Positions 36,733 through 46,386 of a stretch of DNA of 64,000 bases are shown here, piece after piece (the first letter of the stretch is position 1; each line of letters starts with the position of its first letter). A program made the position numbers and the translations under genes. The notes beneath the pieces are model-generated. The model ran no database searches, was not told where the DNA came from, and saw only the letters and a program-made list of their open reading frames with translations. This DNA is from Caulobacteraceae bacterium (GTDB lineage: Bacteria; Pseudomonadota; Alphaproteobacteria; Caulobacterales; Aquidulcibacteraceae), in assembly GCA_009773335.1 (NCBI GenBank), contig WRPF01000005.1, positions 18,153-82,152 on the forward strand, given 5' to 3'.

Positions 36733-38009
36733 ACGAATCCGTGCACCAGACCGAAGATGTCCTCGCGGCGACACTCGTCCAGCTCATCGTCATCATCCTC
36801 GCCGCCCGCATTGCAGGCGCCGCCGCAGCAGCCATTCGTCAACCGCGCGCGGTCGGCGAGATTGTGGCTGGCCTGCTTCTGGGACCATCCTTTCTTGCAA
36901 CGGCCTTTCCGAAGGCGTCGGCGACAATTTTCAACCCCGCGTCAGCGCCGCCGATGCTCGTCCTCAGCCAGATCGGCCTGATACTCCTCATGTTTCAGAT
37001 CGGGAGCGAATTCGAGTTCGCGCGACTTTCCGACGCCAGAAACAGGCGGGCGACGCTATTCGTCACCCTTGCGAGCATCCTCACGCCGCTCGCCGCGGGT
37101 CTTGTGCTTGGTTTTATGTCGGCGTCGAAGCTGGCGCCGGGAATCGACAGCCTCACATACTCGCTGTTCGTCGCCGTGGCGCTCGCCATTACAGCCGTGC
37201 CCATACTTGGGCGGATCCTGCGCGAGTATGCGCTCACGCGCACCGATGTGGGCGTCATCGCAATCTCGGCGGCGGCGGCGAACGATCTTCTGGGATGGGT
37301 GCTCCTGGCGGGCATTTCCGCGTACGCGTCGCAGCAATTTTCAGTATCCGGCGTGACGTGGCAGGTCGCGGGGCTCGCCGCACTCCTCGCGGCGACCTGG
37401 TTTCTCGGCAGACCATTTGTCGACCGCCTTCTTCGATCGTTTCCGGTGGAAAACCGGAGCGTTTCACCGCATCTCATGGCGATCGTGATTGCACTCATCT
37501 TCCTCGGCGGGATCGCCACGCGGGCGCTAGGCGTCTTCACGATCTTCGGGGGATTTCTGGTCGGCCTTGTCTTTCATCGCCACGTCGCCTTCGTCGAGGC
37601 ATGGCGGTCTCAGGTCGGATCGTTCGTTCTCACTTTCTTCCTGCCGATCTTCTTCACCTACACCGGCCTGCGAACCAACATCTGGGGCCTCGACACAACC
37701 AGCGACTGGCTCTGGTGCCTGGTCTTTCTCGGCGTGGCGATCGCAACCAAGATTGCGCCTGTCTACGTTGCGGCCCGCCTGAGCGGGATCAACGCCCATG
37801 AGGCCCGGATGCTCGGCGTGCTGATGAACACACGCGCGCTGATGGAACTGATCGTCCTCAATATCGGTTTCAGCCTGGGATTCATTCCCCAAGACGTCTT
37901 CACGATGCTCGTCATCATGGCGGTGGCGACCACGATCATGACCGGACCTGCGCTGAAATGGCTCCTCCGCCGGACAGCGCACCCTGTCGTGCTGCATCAG
38001 GACGCATGA
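36729..38009 (+). CDS. CPA2-family cation:proton antiporter
   Basis: This ~426-residue integral membrane protein has about 12 helices and Na+/H+ exchanger domain motifs (RQPRAVGEIVAGLLLGPSFL, the ANDLLGW region with the key Asp, and GVLMNTRALMELIVLNIG). It exchanges Na+ or K+ for H+ at the inner membrane. Start TTG 36729 overlaps the SGNH stop (TTGA); TTG 36711 is an alternative. There is no TrkA-N (RCK) domain at the C-terminus, unlike KefB/C. The link to the glycan locus may be simple adjacency. Confidence 0.87.
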   Translation: MNESVHQTEDVLAATLVQLIVIILAARIAGAAAAAIRQPRAVGEIVAGLLLGPSFLATAFPKASATIFNPASAPPMLVLSQIGLILLMFQIGSEFEFARLSDARNRRATLFVTLASILTPLAAGLVLGFMSASKLAPGIDSLTYSLFVAVALAITAVPILGRILREYALTRTDVGVIAISAAAANDLLGWVLLAGISAYASQQFSVSGVTWQVAGLAALLAATWFLGRPFVDRLLRSFPVENRSVSPHLMAIVIALIFLGGIATRALGVFTIFGGFLVGLVFHRHVAFVEAWRSQVGSFVLTFFLPIFFTYTGLRTNIWGLDTTSDWLWCLVFLGVAIATKIAPVYVAARLSGINAHEARMLGVLMNTRALMELIVLNIGFSLGFIPQDVFTMLVIMAVATTIMTGPALKWLLRRTAHPVVLHQDA

Positions 38010-38139
38010 CGGAGCGGCGGCGTCCTGAACCCGGATCGGCGATTTCCTTCGACTTTGTCGATGCGAAACTGGAGCAGTATTCAGTGCGCCGCGCCGAACC
38101 GCTCGCCGGCGTGACATGGCGAGCACGACGCTGACGCGC

Positions 38140-38784
38140 TCACGCCCGGAGCAATGCCGGAAGGCGTTCGATCTCGCGAAGCATTGCGGCCCGGATGTCA
38201 GCGCGCGCCACCGACGCCAGCATGAGGCGGATCGACAACGACATCTCCGCTTCAAACCGTTGCCGGGACCAGTCTTCCGACAGCCACGCCAGCGTGTTGG
38301 CGCCGATGGTGCGCAGGATGACATCGGTCAAAGGCTCAACCCCTGCAACTTGGGCGAGTTCGCCGCAGTCGACCGCCGCGCGCACCATGGTGCGCCAGAG
38401 GGCCCGCCCTTCCGTCTGCATCAGGTCATGTACGTCGGGCGCATCGGCGACGAACATCATCCCGTAAAGGGCGCGATAGAATGCCGGATCCGCTTCATAA
38501 TGCGCGACCACGAGCGTTGTCGCGTCCAGCAACGCCCGCACCGGGCTGTCCGTCTTCCGCGTGGCCAGCCTGGCCGTGAAGCTCGCGAACTCCTCCTGCA
38601 CCACAAGACGCAGCAGGTCCGCCTTCGTGCCGACGAGGTTGTAGGGCGTCGCGGGGCTCACCTGCGCCCGTGCAGCCAGTTCGGTCATGGAGAAGCCCGC
38701 ATCGCCGCGTTCGCGAAGCAGCGACTGCGCGGCGGCGACAATGTGACTGCGACGCGCCTCGCGGCGGGCGGAAGACAGGGCCAA
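38140..38784 (-). CDS. TetR-family transcriptional regulator
   Basis: This 214-residue protein has an N-terminal TetR helix-turn-helix (HIVAAAQSLLRERGDAGFSMTELAARAQVSPATPYNLVGTKADLL) and a variable helical ligand domain. The start is TTG 38784 with GGAG about 10 bases upstream, inside the end of the upstream TPP-enzyme gene. The two genes are 6 bases apart and co-transcribed. It probably senses the enzyme's substrate or product and binds the inverted repeat at 40571-40586. Confidence 0.9.
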   Translation of the reverse strand: MALSSARREARRSHIVAAAQSLLRERGDAGFSMTELAARAQVSPATPYNLVGTKADLLRLVVQEEFASFTARLATRKTDSPVRALLDATTLVVAHYEADPAFYRALYGMMFVADAPDVHDLMQTEGRALWRTMVRAAVDCGELAQVAGVEPLTDVILRTIGANTLAWLSEDWSRQRFEAEMSLSIRLMLASVARADIRAAMLREIERLPALLRA

Positions 38785-38790
38785 GCGGGG

Positions 38791-40530
38791 TCAGCTCCGG
38801 AACGGAATGTTTTCGTAGTAGGGGATCATCACATCACCGCTCCCCTCTGCGGTCTGGCCAAGCATGGAGACCGTCACCGGATGCACGACATCAGGATCGG
38901 TCATGACTTCGACGAGGGCGGCCCTGCCGCTTTGCAGCGCGCGCGTGACCGCCGGTCCCACGTCGGCATGCCGGGTCACGCGTTCGCTGTGGCAACCGAA
39001 CGCTGCAGCTATGTCGGCGTAGCGCGTGCCGCCCAGCCTGGTGATGACGTTGTAGTTTCCGCCAAACATGATCTGCTGACCGTGGATCGACATGCCCCAC
39101 ACCTGGTTGTTCAGCACGACTGTGACGATGGGGAGTTTGTGGCGGACCATGGTGTCCAGTTCCTGGATGTGGAAGCCCATGGTCCCGTCGCCGGTGATCT
39201 GGACCACCCGCCGGTCGAGATGCGCGGTCTGGCAACCGATCGCGAAGCCTGGACCAATGCCGAGACATCCCAGATAGCCGTGGGTCTGCACGCGTCCCGG
39301 ACCATCCGGACTGATGGCGGCGCCGGCCCAGGACGCGGATTCGCCGCCATCCAGCACATATGCCGCTGACGGACCGGCCGCCTCGGCGACCGCCCTGGCG
39401 GCGTGGAAGGGATGCACGCCGTTGGCGGTCTCCACATCGGGAAAGCTCGCGGCGAACAGGCGCCGGACCGATGTCGCCTTCGCACACCAGTCGCTGAAAT
39501 CAGGCGCAACGCCGACAGACATCGCCGCGCAAAGCGCATCGATCGCGACATCCGTACTTGCCGCTATGCCAAGCTGCACATCCCGGATGCGGCCGATCTC
39601 TCCGGCGTCCGAATGGATTTGCACGACCTTCGCCGCATGGGGAACGATGGCGCCGGACCGGCCGCCGAGCAGCAGACCCATCCTTGCACCCGCGAGGATC
39701 ACCAGATCCGGGGCCTCCTGCCCAAGCATCGGAAGTATTGCGAGGTTTCCGGCTGCCCCTCCGTATGCCGGATGATCATCCGGGAGAACGCCGGCCGCTT
39801 GCGCCTTCACAAACACGGGAATTCGCGTCTGCGTCGCCAGTCTTTCAAGTGCGACAGCGCAGCTTTGCGATACCGCCTCGAGACCCGCGATGATCGCGGG
39901 GCGACGAGACTCGCGGATCAACGCGATCAGGCTGTCCAGTTCGTCCCGCGCCGGCGCTGGATGCGGCCGGACATTCACGCCGGCCGCCGCGGTGGCCTGT
40001 TCTTCCGGCACGCTCATGTGCAGCACATCGATCGGAAGCTCCAGGACGACAGGTCCCTTGCGGCCGGTCATCGCCTTCCGGATCGCCATCGCCGTCAGAT
40101 CGGGGATGCGCTCGGTCGCGGGAACGCTGATCGCCCATTTACAGAGCGGACGCGCCGCAGCGATCTGGTCGATACCGCCCTGAAGCGGGTTGGTTTCCAC
40201 CTCACGCAGCGGCGGCGCGCCGATGATGAAGAGCACTGACGATCCGTCGAGGTAGGCGTTGGTGATGGCGCTGATCGCGTTGGTGAAGCCGGGACCAGCC
40301 GTGATCACGCAGACCCCGAGCTTCCCGGTCGTTCGAGCGTAGGCGTCCGCCGCGTGACCGGCGGCGGCTTCATGTCTGAAATCCAGGAGCGAGATGCCCT
40401 GATCGACACATCCCTTGAACAGGGCCTCGTGATGGCCGCCGTGGAGGGCGAAGACCTGCGTCACGCCCGCCGCCTTGAGGGTCCGGGCCGCCAGATCGCC
40501 ACCGGTCAGGTTTCGCGCAGCGCGGGTCAT
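38791..40530 (-). CDS. Thiamine diphosphate-dependent enzyme (acetolactate synthase-like)
   Basis: This 579-residue protein has three TPP-family domains: an N-terminal pyrimidine-binding domain with the activating Glu in DFRHEAAAGHAADAYA, a central domain, and a C-terminal PP domain with GDGTMGFHIQELDTMV and the LNNQVWGM metal motif. It resembles acetolactate synthase, 2-hydroxyacyl-CoA lyase and benzaldehyde lyase. No IlvN-type regulatory subunit is adjacent, so catabolic C-C lyase or carboligase activity is more likely than branched-chain synthesis. ATG 40530 follows GGAGGAGGAACA, a strong ribosome-binding site. Confidence 0.87.
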   Translation of the reverse strand: MTRAARNLTGGDLAARTLKAAGVTQVFALHGGHHEALFKGCVDQGISLLDFRHEAAAGHAADAYARTTGKLGVCVITAGPGFTNAISAITNAYLDGSSVLFIIGAPPLREVETNPLQGGIDQIAAARPLCKWAISVPATERIPDLTAMAIRKAMTGRKGPVVLELPIDVLHMSVPEEQATAAAGVNVRPHPAPARDELDSLIALIRESRRPAIIAGLEAVSQSCAVALERLATQTRIPVFVKAQAAGVLPDDHPAYGGAAGNLAILPMLGQEAPDLVILAGARMGLLLGGRSGAIVPHAAKVVQIHSDAGEIGRIRDVQLGIAASTDVAIDALCAAMSVGVAPDFSDWCAKATSVRRLFAASFPDVETANGVHPFHAARAVAEAAGPSAAYVLDGGESASWAGAAISPDGPGRVQTHGYLGCLGIGPGFAIGCQTAHLDRRVVQITGDGTMGFHIQELDTMVRHKLPIVTVVLNNQVWGMSIHGQQIMFGGNYNVITRLGGTRYADIAAAFGCHSERVTRHADVGPAVTRALQSGRAALVEVMTDPDVVHPVTVSMLGQTAEGSGDVMIPYYENIPFRS

Positions 40531-40570
40531 TGTTCCTCCTCCTCGGCCCTGTCTGCCGGCTTTGAGGTAT

Positions 40571-40586
40571 TTATAGCGTACTATAA
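40571..40586. promoter_or_regulatory. Inverted repeat upstream of the TPP-enzyme/TetR operon
   Basis: TTATAG (40571-40576) and CTATAA (40581-40586) flank CGTA and form a perfect inverted repeat in an otherwise GC-rich sequence. It lies 40 bases before the operon start and probably overlaps the -10 region on the minus strand. It is a good candidate for the operator of the TetR protein. Confidence 0.5.
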
Positions 40587-40620
40587 TTTCATGGGGAAGA
40601 GGCGGACGGCCGGAGGCTCC

Positions 40621-41181
40621 CTACGGAGCCCTTCTGCGCAGCGATCTCGCGATCCACTGCGCCGCAAGCACGCCCAGGATCACGACCACCAAGGCGACCG
40701 GGAGCGCCGTGCGAACCCGTTCGCCCAGCGCCGCTCCGAGCGTCGCGAACACGATGAAGGCGATCGCGAGGTAAAGCGCGCCGGAGAAGATGATGGTGAT
40801 GAAGAAACGCGGAAAAGGCGCCTTGAAAAGCCCGCAAGCCACATACAATGGAATCCGTGTTCCGGGAACAAAGCGCGCGATCATCAGTGCTACGCCCAGT
40901 CGATTGACGACGCGTTCGCGCGCGGCGATCACGCGCGGGTCCGAGGCGAGTTTCGCTGTCCCGGGATGCGCGTGCGCGAAGCGACCGGCCCAGTACTTCC
41001 AGGCGTCACTCAGTACGAGACCAAAGAGCGTTGCGGCGAACAGCCCGGCGGCGTCGCCATGCCCCGTGGCGGCCGCGCTCGCCGCACCGATGACGGCCGC
41101 ATCCTCCTGAACGAAAGGCAGGAGGATGGCGATGCCGTATACAGCCCAGGCGTGGTTGGTGATGAGTTCGACGAAGTCCAT
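40621..41181 (-). CDS. DedA-family membrane protein
   Basis: This 186-residue polytopic protein has the DedA/SNARE-associated core: an N-terminal LLPFVQEDAAVIGAA re-entrant region, and the conserved ARFVPGTRIPLYVACGLFKAPFPRF motif with key Arg and Pro. Family members are undecaprenyl-phosphate or phospholipid translocases and support membrane-potential homeostasis. It is monocistronic as far as can be seen, starting at ATG 41181 and ending 40 bases before the inverted repeat at 40571-40586. Confidence 0.85.
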   Translation of the reverse strand: MDFVELITNHAWAVYGIAILLPFVQEDAAVIGAASAAATGHGDAAGLFAATLFGLVLSDAWKYWAGRFAHAHPGTAKLASDPRVIAARERVVNRLGVALMIARFVPGTRIPLYVACGLFKAPFPRFFITIIFSGALYLAIAFIVFATLGAALGERVRTALPVALVVVILGVLAAQWIARSLRRRAP

Positions 41182-41370
41182 TGCCGCCCTTCTACCGCGT
41201 CCGCCGCGTCAAACGCTCCGGCGCCGTTCGCCGGAGGCCACGATAACGTATCGTGCGCCCGGCGCCACGCGGCCAGATCGCGCTGCCACCGGGGCGGGCC
41301 GCTTGCATCCCAAGCCTGCATGACACAGGACTTGCGGGCCCCGCCACACAACTCGCCTTCGACCGGACCC

Positions 41371-42516
41371 ATGATCCCTCTGCCTCGCGCCCGCAACATC
41401 GCCGACCTGCGCCTCCTCGCAAAGGCGCGGCTGCCTCGCATGGTCTTCGACTACATCGACGGCGGCGCGGAGGACGAGATCACGCTGGCGCGCAATGTGG
41501 ATCGCTTGCGCGAACACACCCTGCACTGGTCGGTGCTGAAGGACATCTCCAGCATCGACACGACGACGACGATCATGGGCGCCGAAAGCGCGCTCCCGTT
41601 CTTCATCACACCGACGGCCGCGTCGCGCCTCTTCCACTACGAAGGCGAGCTGGCGGTAGCACGGGCCGCGACGAAGGCGAAGACGATCTACTCGATGTCC
41701 ACGATCGGATCGACGAGCGTGGAAGACGTGGCGGCGGTCGCGCCGGGTCCGAAGTGGTTCCAGGTCTATGTGTGGAAGGATCGCGGTCTCGTGCGCGAGG
41801 GGCTGGCGCGCGCGAAGGCGGCGGGCTTTACCGCGCTTGCGCTCACTGTGGACGTAGCTGTCGCAGGGAACCGGGAACGCGATCCGAAGAACCGGTTCAC
41901 CATTCCGCCGAAAATTTCCATGACCACGGCGCTCGACGTCCTGTCGCACCCGACATGGGCTTACCGCCTCGCAACATCGCCGCGCATCACGCCCGCCAAC
42001 TTCGACGGCGTCGGCGGCGATCATCCCGGCGGCATCATGGGATTCATCGACAGCCAGTTCGACCGCACGGTGTCCTGGAAAGATGCAGGCTGGCTCGTCG
42101 AGCAATGGGATGGCCCCGTCGCCATCAAGGGCGTGATGAGCGCGAGCGACGCGCGCGAGTGCCTCGCCATCGGCGCGGGCGGCGTGTGGGTATCGAACCA
42201 TGGCGGACGCCAGCTCGATCGGGTATCGGCCACCATCGACGCGCTGCCGGAAGTGGTCGATGCCGTCAGCGGACGCGCGAGCGTCATCTTCGACGGCGGC
42301 GTGCGGCGCGGCACGGACATCCTCACGGCGCTGGCGCTCGGCGCGGACGGCGTCGCCATCGGACGCGCCTACCTTTACGGCCTCGGCGCCGGCGGGGAAG
42401 CCGGCGTGTCGAAGGCGCTCGAAATCCTGTCTACGGAACTGCGCCGCGACATGGCGCTCCTCGGCGTCACGCGCATCGCTGAAATCACGCGCGGGCACGT
42501 CTCCCGCCCTCGCTAA
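41371..42516 (+). CDS. FMN-dependent alpha-hydroxy-acid dehydrogenase (L-lactate dehydrogenase-like)
   Basis: This 381-residue enzyme of the LldD/glycolate oxidase family opens with RNIADLRLLAKARLPRMVFDYIDGGAEDE. The FMN site includes PFFITPTAASRLFHYEGE, the active-site His-Arg pair is in WVSNHGGRQLD, and GGVRRGTDILTALALGADGV binds FMN phosphate. It oxidises an L-2-hydroxy acid, most often lactate, passing electrons to quinone or oxygen. ATG 41371 gives the family N-terminus; ATG 41320 is an in-frame alternative. No lactate permease is adjacent, so the substrate is unproven. Confidence 0.9.
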   Translation: MIPLPRARNIADLRLLAKARLPRMVFDYIDGGAEDEITLARNVDRLREHTLHWSVLKDISSIDTTTTIMGAESALPFFITPTAASRLFHYEGELAVARAATKAKTIYSMSTIGSTSVEDVAAVAPGPKWFQVYVWKDRGLVREGLARAKAAGFTALALTVDVAVAGNRERDPKNRFTIPPKISMTTALDVLSHPTWAYRLATSPRITPANFDGVGGDHPGGIMGFIDSQFDRTVSWKDAGWLVEQWDGPVAIKGVMSASDARECLAIGAGGVWVSNHGGRQLDRVSATIDALPEVVDAVSGRASVIFDGGVRRGTDILTALALGADGVAIGRAYLYGLGAGGEAGVSKALEILSTELRRDMALLGVTRIAEITRGHVSRPR

Positions 42517-42530
42517 TCGGGCCGCGCTGA

Positions 42531-43430
42531 TCACGCACGCAGCGAAACACCGGCGAGAATTTCCGCGAACCAGCGCGCCGCCGTCAGCGAAGTGATGTCG
42601 GCGACGTCGAGCGACGGATCGAACTCCGTGAGATCGACACTGCGCACCTTCGGATGCGCGGCGATGGCGCGCGCGGCGTCGAAGAACTCGTGCGCGGCTA
42701 CGCCGCCCGGTCGCGCGCCAGGCGCGCCGGGGCACTGCGCCCGGTCGATGACGTCGATGTCGAAGTCGACGTGGATCACATCGCACTGCGAGGCCAGCGT
42801 CGCGAGCACCCGTTGCGCCGTCGCCACGAGACCCGCCTCGCGACACTGGCGCAATGTCGCCACATGGATGCCCGCCGCCCGCGCCTTGGTGTGCGCCTTC
42901 TCGGTGTTGGCGAACGGCGCAATGCCGATCTGCGCAATGCGCGCGCCGGGCAGGCCGTCTTCGAGTAACGCCTGCACGGGATTGCCGTTCGTGAGACCGC
43001 AGTCGGTGTCGCGCAGGTCGAAATGGGCGTCGAGCGTCAGCAGGCCGACCCGCTTGAGCGACGGGCTCAGCGCATGGACCGCAGGGCGGGTCACCGCATT
43101 GTTGCCGCCGAGGAGGATCGTCAGCGCGTGACGTTCCACAAGCGGCGCCAGCGCGTCGCGGATCGGCGCAAACGCAGCGGCCGGATCGACGAGTTTGAGA
43201 TCGAGATCGCCAGCGTCGAACACGCGCATTGCGGAAAGATCGACGCCTGTTTCCAGATCATAGACGCTCATCCGCGAGAGAGCGGCCCGCACCGCCTTCG
43301 GCGCGAGATCGCACCGGCCGGGCGTGAGCGAGCGTTCCGCCAGCGGCGCGCCGAGCACGGCGACCGGCGCTGCCGGATCGGGCCCAAGAAGGCTGGCGGC
43401 GGATGTCCACGAACGGCAATCGGAAGTCAT
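42531..43430 (-). CDS. hutG: HutG-like formimidoylglutamase (arginase/ureohydrolase family)
   Basis: This 299-residue ureohydrolase-fold protein is next to hutI, hutU and hutH, so it likely acts on N-formimino-L-glutamate from histidine breakdown. Metal motifs LDAHFD (D134, H136, D138) and [10 protein letters not shown] (D224, D226) are present. The first ligand motif, normally GGxH, reads GGNN (residues 108-111), so the manganese-binding His is replaced by Asn. Either one metal site is altered or this is a specialised subgroup. It is divergent from hutI with only 46 bases between starts. The gene name rests on context. Confidence 0.75.
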   Translation of the reverse strand: MTSDCRSWTSAASLLGPDPAAPVAVLGAPLAERSLTPGRCDLAPKAVRAALSRMSVYDLETGVDLSAMRVFDAGDLDLKLVDPAAAFAPIRDALAPLVERHALTILLGGNNAVTRPAVHALSPSLKRVGLLTLDAHFDLRDTDCGLTNGNPVQALLEDGLPGARIAQIGIAPFANTEKAHTKARAAGIHVATLRQCREAGLVATAQRVLATLASQCDVIHVDFDIDVIDRAQCPGAPGARPGGVAAHEFFDAARAIAAHPKVRSVDLTEFDPSLDVADITSLTAARWFAEILAGVSLRA

Positions 43431-43476
43431 GCCCGGCTCCTAGCGGCGAATGCCCCTCGCGGTCTATAGAAACGAC

Positions 43477-44706
43477 ATGTGGGATACCCTCTGGATCGAA
43501 GCAAACCTCGCAACCATGGCGGGGCCCGCTCCTTACGGCGCGATCCGCGACGGCGCCGTCGCGGCGAAGGACGGACGCATTGCCTGGGCCGGTCCGCGCA
43601 AGGCTTTGCCCAATGCGCCGGAAGCCTTGGCGCGCGAGGTGCGCAGCGCCGGCGGCGGCTGGATCACGCCGGGACTTGTGGACTGCCATACGCACCTCGT
43701 CTTCGGCGGCGACCGCGCACGCGAGTTTGAACTGCGCCTTGAAGGCGCGAGCTACGAGGAGATCGCCCGCGCCGGCGGCGGCATCGTGTCGACCGTGGCG
43801 GCCACGCGCGCGGCGATCGTCGAAGATCTGGTTCGCTCGGCAGCGCCCCGGCTTGCCGCGCTCAAGGCCGGCGGCGTGACGACGGTAGAGATCAAGTCCG
43901 GCTACGGGCTCGATCTCGAGAACGAACTGAAACAGCTCGACGCCGCGCGTCGCCTTGGCGAAGACGGCGACATACGCATCCGGCGCACATTTCTCGGCCT
44001 GCACGCCCTGCCCCCGGAGTATGCCAACGACCGCGACGGCTATGTCTCTCTCGTCGCCGATACGATGATCCCCGAGGTCGCCAGATCCGGAGTCGCGGAT
44101 GCGGTGGACGCCTTCTGCGAAGGCATCGGATTCACGGCGGCGGAGACCGAACGCGTCTTCATGGCGGCGCGCGCGCATGGTCTGCCGGTCAAGCTGCACG
44201 CCGAACAGCTGAGCGATCTCGACGGCGCGGCGCTTGCTGCGCGACACGGCGCACTTTCTGCGGATCACCTCGAATGGCTGAATGACGCCGGCATCGCCGC
44301 CATGGCCAAGGCGGGAACGGTCGCCGTGTTGCTGCCGGGCGCTTTCTACGCCCTGCGCGAAACGAAGCTGCCGCCGATCGACAAGCTGCGCGCAGCGGGC
44401 GTTCCGATGGCTATCGCCACGGACTGCAATCCCGGCAGTTCTCCGGTGGCGTCGCCGCTTCTTATGCTCAACATGGCCTGCACGCTCTTCCGCATGACGC
44501 CGGAGGAAGCACTCGCTGGCATGACGCGCGAAGGCGCGCGCGCGCTTGGACTTCAAGACGAGATCGGCACGCTTGAGATCGGCAAGGCGGCGGACCTCGC
44601 CGTCTGGAACATCGGCGAACCGGCGGAACTCAGCTACTGGATCGGCGCAAACCTGCTGCGCGAGCGGGTGTTCGCAGGTCGCGTCGACGGATATCAGGGA
44701 GAGTAG
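43477..44706 (+). CDS. hutI: Imidazolonepropionase
   Basis: HutI hydrolyses 4-imidazolone-5-propionate to N-formimino-glutamate, the third step of histidine degradation. The 409-residue amidohydrolase has the zinc ligands in [20 protein letters not shown] and [10 protein letters not shown]. The start ATG 43477 gives the typical N-terminus [17 protein letters not shown] 43450 would add 9 residues. It is three bases before hutU and starts the hutI-hutU-hutH operon. Confidence 0.95.
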   Translation: MWDTLWIEANLATMAGPAPYGAIRDGAVAAKDGRIAWAGPRKALPNAPEALAREVRSAGGGWITPGLVDCHTHLVFGGDRAREFELRLEGASYEEIARAGGGIVSTVAATRAAIVEDLVRSAAPRLAALKAGGVTTVEIKSGYGLDLENELKQLDAARRLGEDGDIRIRRTFLGLHALPPEYANDRDGYVSLVADTMIPEVARSGVADAVDAFCEGIGFTAAETERVFMAARAHGLPVKLHAEQLSDLDGAALAARHGALSADHLEWLNDAGIAAMAKAGTVAVLLPGAFYALRETKLPPIDKLRAAGVPMAIATDCNPGSSPVASPLLMLNMACTLFRMTPEEALAGMTREGARALGLQDEIGTLEIGKAADLAVWNIGEPAELSYWIGANLLRERVFAGRVDGYQGE

Positions 44707-44709
44707 ATC

Positions 44710-46386
44710 GTGGACCCACGCCGCGACGATACACGCAACGTCCGCGCACCGCGCGGAACGGAAATCAGTTGCAAGAGCTGGCTCACCGAAGCCGCGCTGC
44801 GCATGCTGATGAACAATCTCGACGCAGAAGTCGCCGAAGACCCGAAGGAACTCGTCGTCTATGGCGGCATAGGTCGCGCCGCGCGAGACTGGGCGTCCTA
44901 CGACAAGATCGTGGAAACGCTTCGGCGGTTGAAGGACGACGAAACGCTGCTGGTGCAGTCGGGCAAGCCCGTCGGCGTCTTCCGCACGCATGCAGACGCG
45001 CCGCGCGTGCTCATCGCCAACTCCAACCTCGTGCCGCGCTGGGCGACGTGGGAGCACTTCGATGAACTCGATCGCAAGGGCCTGATGATGTACGGCCAGA
45101 TGACGGCCGGATCGTGGATCTACATCGGCAGCCAGGGCATCGTGCAGGGCACGTACGAGACCTTCGCGGAAATGGGCCGCCAGCATTTCGGTGGCGATCT
45201 TTCCGGCAAATGGATTCTCACCGCCGGCCTCGGCGGCATGGGCGGCGCGCAACCGCTGGCGGCCACCATGGCGGGAGCCTCGTGCCTCGCGATCGAATGC
45301 CAGGCCAACCGCATCGAAAAGCGCCTCGACACGCGCTACCTCGACGCCCGCGCGAACACCATCGACGAAGCGCTCAGGATCATCGAGGACGCGCACGCGA
45401 AGAAGCAGGCCGTCTCCGTCGGTCTGCTCGGCAACGCCGCCGAAGTGCTGCCGGAAATGGTGAAACGCGGCATCCGGCCCGACATCGTCACCGACCAGAC
45501 CTCCGCGCACGATCCCGCCAACGGCTACCTGCCAAAGGGCTGGACCATCGAACGGTGGCGCGCGATGCGCGAACAGAATCCGGCGGAGGTCGCCGAAGCG
45601 GCGCGCGCGTCGATCGCTGAGCACGTGCGGGCGATGCTCGCGTACAAGGCCATGGGCATTCCCGTCGTCGACTACGGCAACAACATCCGGCAGGTCGCCA
45701 AGGACATGGGCGTCGCGGACGCCTTCGCCTTCCCCGGCTTCGTGCCCGCCTATGTGCGCCCGCTCTTCTGCCGCGGTATCGGGCCCTTCCGCTGGGCCGC
45801 GCTCTCCGGCGATCCTGAAGACATCGCGCGCACCGACGCGAAAGTGAAGGAGCTCATACCGCACGACCGACGCCTGCATCGCTGGCTCGACATGGCGAAG
45901 GAACGCATCGCGTTCCAGGGCCTGCCCGCGCGCATCTGCTGGGTGGGTCTGGGCGAACGCCATCGCCTTGGTCTCGCGTTCAACGAGATGGTGGCGAAGG
46001 GTGAGGTGAAGGCGCCGCTGGTGATTGGCCGCGATCACCTCGACTCGGGCTCGGTCGCGAGTCCGAACCGTGAGACCGAAGCCATGCGCGACGGATCTGA
46101 CGCCGTGTCGGACTGGCCCCTTCTCAACGCGCTGCTCAACACGGCCTCGGGCGCCACCTGGGTGTCGCTCCATCATGGCGGCGGCGTTGGCATGGGATAT
46201 TCGCAGCATTCCGGCGTCGTCATCGTCTGCGACGGCACGGACGCGGCGGCCAAGCGCATCGAGCGCGTCCTCTGGAACGATCCCGGCACGGGCGTGATGC
46301 GCCACGCGGACGCGGGATACGACGAAGCCATCGCCTGCGCGCGCGAACAGGGCCTCGATCTGCCGATGATCGGAGCCGCCCGATGA
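44710..46386 (+). CDS. hutU: Urocanate hydratase
   Basis: HutU converts urocanate to imidazolonepropionate using tightly bound NAD+. The 558-residue length is full. Conserved elements include [21 protein letters not shown], the NAD-binding [16 protein letters not shown] and the catalytic-region [14 protein letters not shown]. The start is GTG 44710, three bases after hutI stops. It overlaps hutH by ATGA. The opposite strand also shows a very long open frame, a codon-bias shadow. Confidence 0.97.
   Translation: MDPRRDDTRNVRAPRGTEISCKSWLTEAALRMLMNNLDAEVAEDPKELVVYGGIGRAARDWASYDKIVETLRRLKDDETLLVQSGKPVGVFRTHADAPRVLIANSNLVPRWATWEHFDELDRKGLMMYGQMTAGSWIYIGSQGIVQGTYETFAEMGRQHFGGDLSGKWILTAGLGGMGGAQPLAATMAGASCLAIECQANRIEKRLDTRYLDARANTIDEALRIIEDAHAKKQAVSVGLLGNAAEVLPEMVKRGIRPDIVTDQTSAHDPANGYLPKGWTIERWRAMREQNPAEVAEAARASIAEHVRAMLAYKAMGIPVVDYGNNIRQVAKDMGVADAFAFPGFVPAYVRPLFCRGIGPFRWAALSGDPEDIARTDAKVKELIPHDRRLHRWLDMAKERIAFQGLPARICWVGLGERHRLGLAFNEMVAKGEVKAPLVIGRDHLDSGSVASPNRETEAMRDGSDAVSDWPLLNALLNTASGATWVSLHHGGGVGMGYSQHSGVVIVCDGTDAAAKRIERVLWNDPGTGVMRHADAGYDEAIACAREQGLDLPMIGAAR

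Noticed and set aside
40354..41370. Long N-terminal extension of the hydroxy-acid dehydrogenase reading through DedA and the TPP-gene start
   Set aside because: The extension is antisense to two real genes; the family N-terminus begins at 41371.
43431..43476. HutC-type operator between hutG and hutI
   Set aside because: The 46-base gap has no palindrome resembling known HutC sites.
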